Shown: piece by piece, positions 47,067 through 47,506 of the stretch
Numbering within the stretch: position 1 is the first letter of the stretch
Layout of the letters: each line of letters starts with the position of its first letter
NCBI GenBank assembly: GCA_004335635.1
Contig: QAXH01006364.1
Location: forward strand, 34,043-81,548
DNA from: Chloromonas sp. AAM2
Lineage: Eukaryota; Chlorophyta; Chlorophyceae; Chlamydomonadales; Chlamydomonadaceae
Length of the DNA: 47,506 nt
Reading direction: 5' to 3'
Program-made: the position numbers and the translations under genes
The notes under the pieces: model-generated
The model's input: only the letters and a program-made list of their open reading frames with translations
The model's database searches: none
Told to the model about the DNA's origin: nothing

Positions 47067-47506
47067 CTGCAGCGAGGAGAGCATGTGTGTTGTGTTGGTG
47101 GTTCGTTTCTTGTGGAATAGAATCCCTTGTGATGTTGAGCTGCTGTGCTAGTGCGACTGGGCACTTTGCTGCAGCATCCACCCAGCCTTCCACCTGTCAC
47201 CTGCCTGCTTTGAAAACCCAGCTGCCTGTGCACGCAACCCCAGTTCCCTGTTACATGTGCATTGTTTTCTGAACTCTTTATGTTGAATGCCAGCTCGGAT
47301 GAAACAAGACAAGGCATGGAAACAACAGAAGGCCTGTACAGGGCTGAGAGCATGGCATAACACCAGCCCGCTGCGAACCAGAAATTGCATTAGGTGCAAG
47401 CTGCCCATGTGCCTTTCTGTATGCACCCATGCTTGCCTCATGCACCCATGCTTGCCTCATGCACCCATGCTTGCCTCATGCACCCATGCTTGCCACTAAT
47501 CAACTC
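47067..47506 (-). other. Intron sequence at the right edge
   Basis: The stretch precedes the exchanger exon starting at 47066, whose acceptor is CTCGCTGCAG. No exon with matching phase was recognised, so this is taken as intron. It contains the 19-bp repeat listed separately. Confidence 0.5.
47421..47496. repeat. 19-bp tandem repeat, 4 copies
   Basis: ATGCACCCATGCTTGCCTC is repeated without change at 47421, 47440, 47459 and 47478, at the right edge of the window, in presumed intron of the exchanger gene. Confidence 0.9.

Overview
This is a nuclear segment of a eukaryote with dense, intron-rich genes. The best fit is a green alga, probably chlamydomonadalean. Coding sequence is broken into many short exons with GT-AG (once GC-AG) introns. 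TGTAA, the usual green-algal poly(A) signal, lies 27-93 nt past several stop codons. The proteins look algal: a hydroxyproline-rich-type receptor kinase, a second TKL kinase and a CCX/NCLX cation exchanger. No rRNA, tRNA, CRISPR or intact transposon was found. The species cannot be named from the sequence. All gene models below were assembled by hand from splice signals, reading-frame phase and protein-like sequence; exon coordinates are in the entries.

Layout, left to right. (1) 993-5138 (-): six-exon, 709-aa orphan gene carrying two tandem copies of an unrecognised ~130-aa module. (2) 6057-7719 (-): small four-exon gene for a 128-aa, probably membrane-associated protein; its second intron holds a 224-bp hAT-type MITE. 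(3) 8009-18953 (+): 20-exon, ~1574-aa tyrosine-kinase-like (TKL) kinase with a hydrophobic N-terminal anchor, a long Q/S-rich region and a kinase domain near the C-terminus. (4) 21179-25445 (+): seven-exon, 872-aa receptor-like kinase with signal peptide, ~330-residue proline-rich ectodomain, one transmembrane helix and a cytoplasmic kinase, resembling land-plant PERK kinases in architecture. (5) 26084-27993 (-): five-exon, 345-aa SAM-dependent methyltransferase. (6) 28562-31084 (-): basic, low-complexity orphan protein with NLS-like clusters. (7) 31478-34778 (+): nine-exon, 214-aa orphan gene with a TATA box, divergent from gene 6. (8) 37352-47066 (-): the C-terminal 889 residues (18 exons) of a Na+/Ca2+-type exchanger of the CCX/NCLX branch, with an unusually long His/Asp-rich cytosolic loop; its 5' end lies beyond the right edge.

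Genes 3 and 4 are adjacent, co-oriented membrane kinases and both lack the Arg of the HRD motif. With the exchanger they suggest a surface-sensing and Ca2+-signalling neighbourhood, but that link is inference from proximity only. Introns are rich in minisatellites (13-, 19-, 25-, 32- and 43-bp units); three of these arrays end just before the 3' splice site of a kinase exon. Two further small repeat families occur: an inverted-repeat element (20283-20470 and 29821-29934) and an 80-bp dispersed repeat (28276-28358 and 33450-33530).
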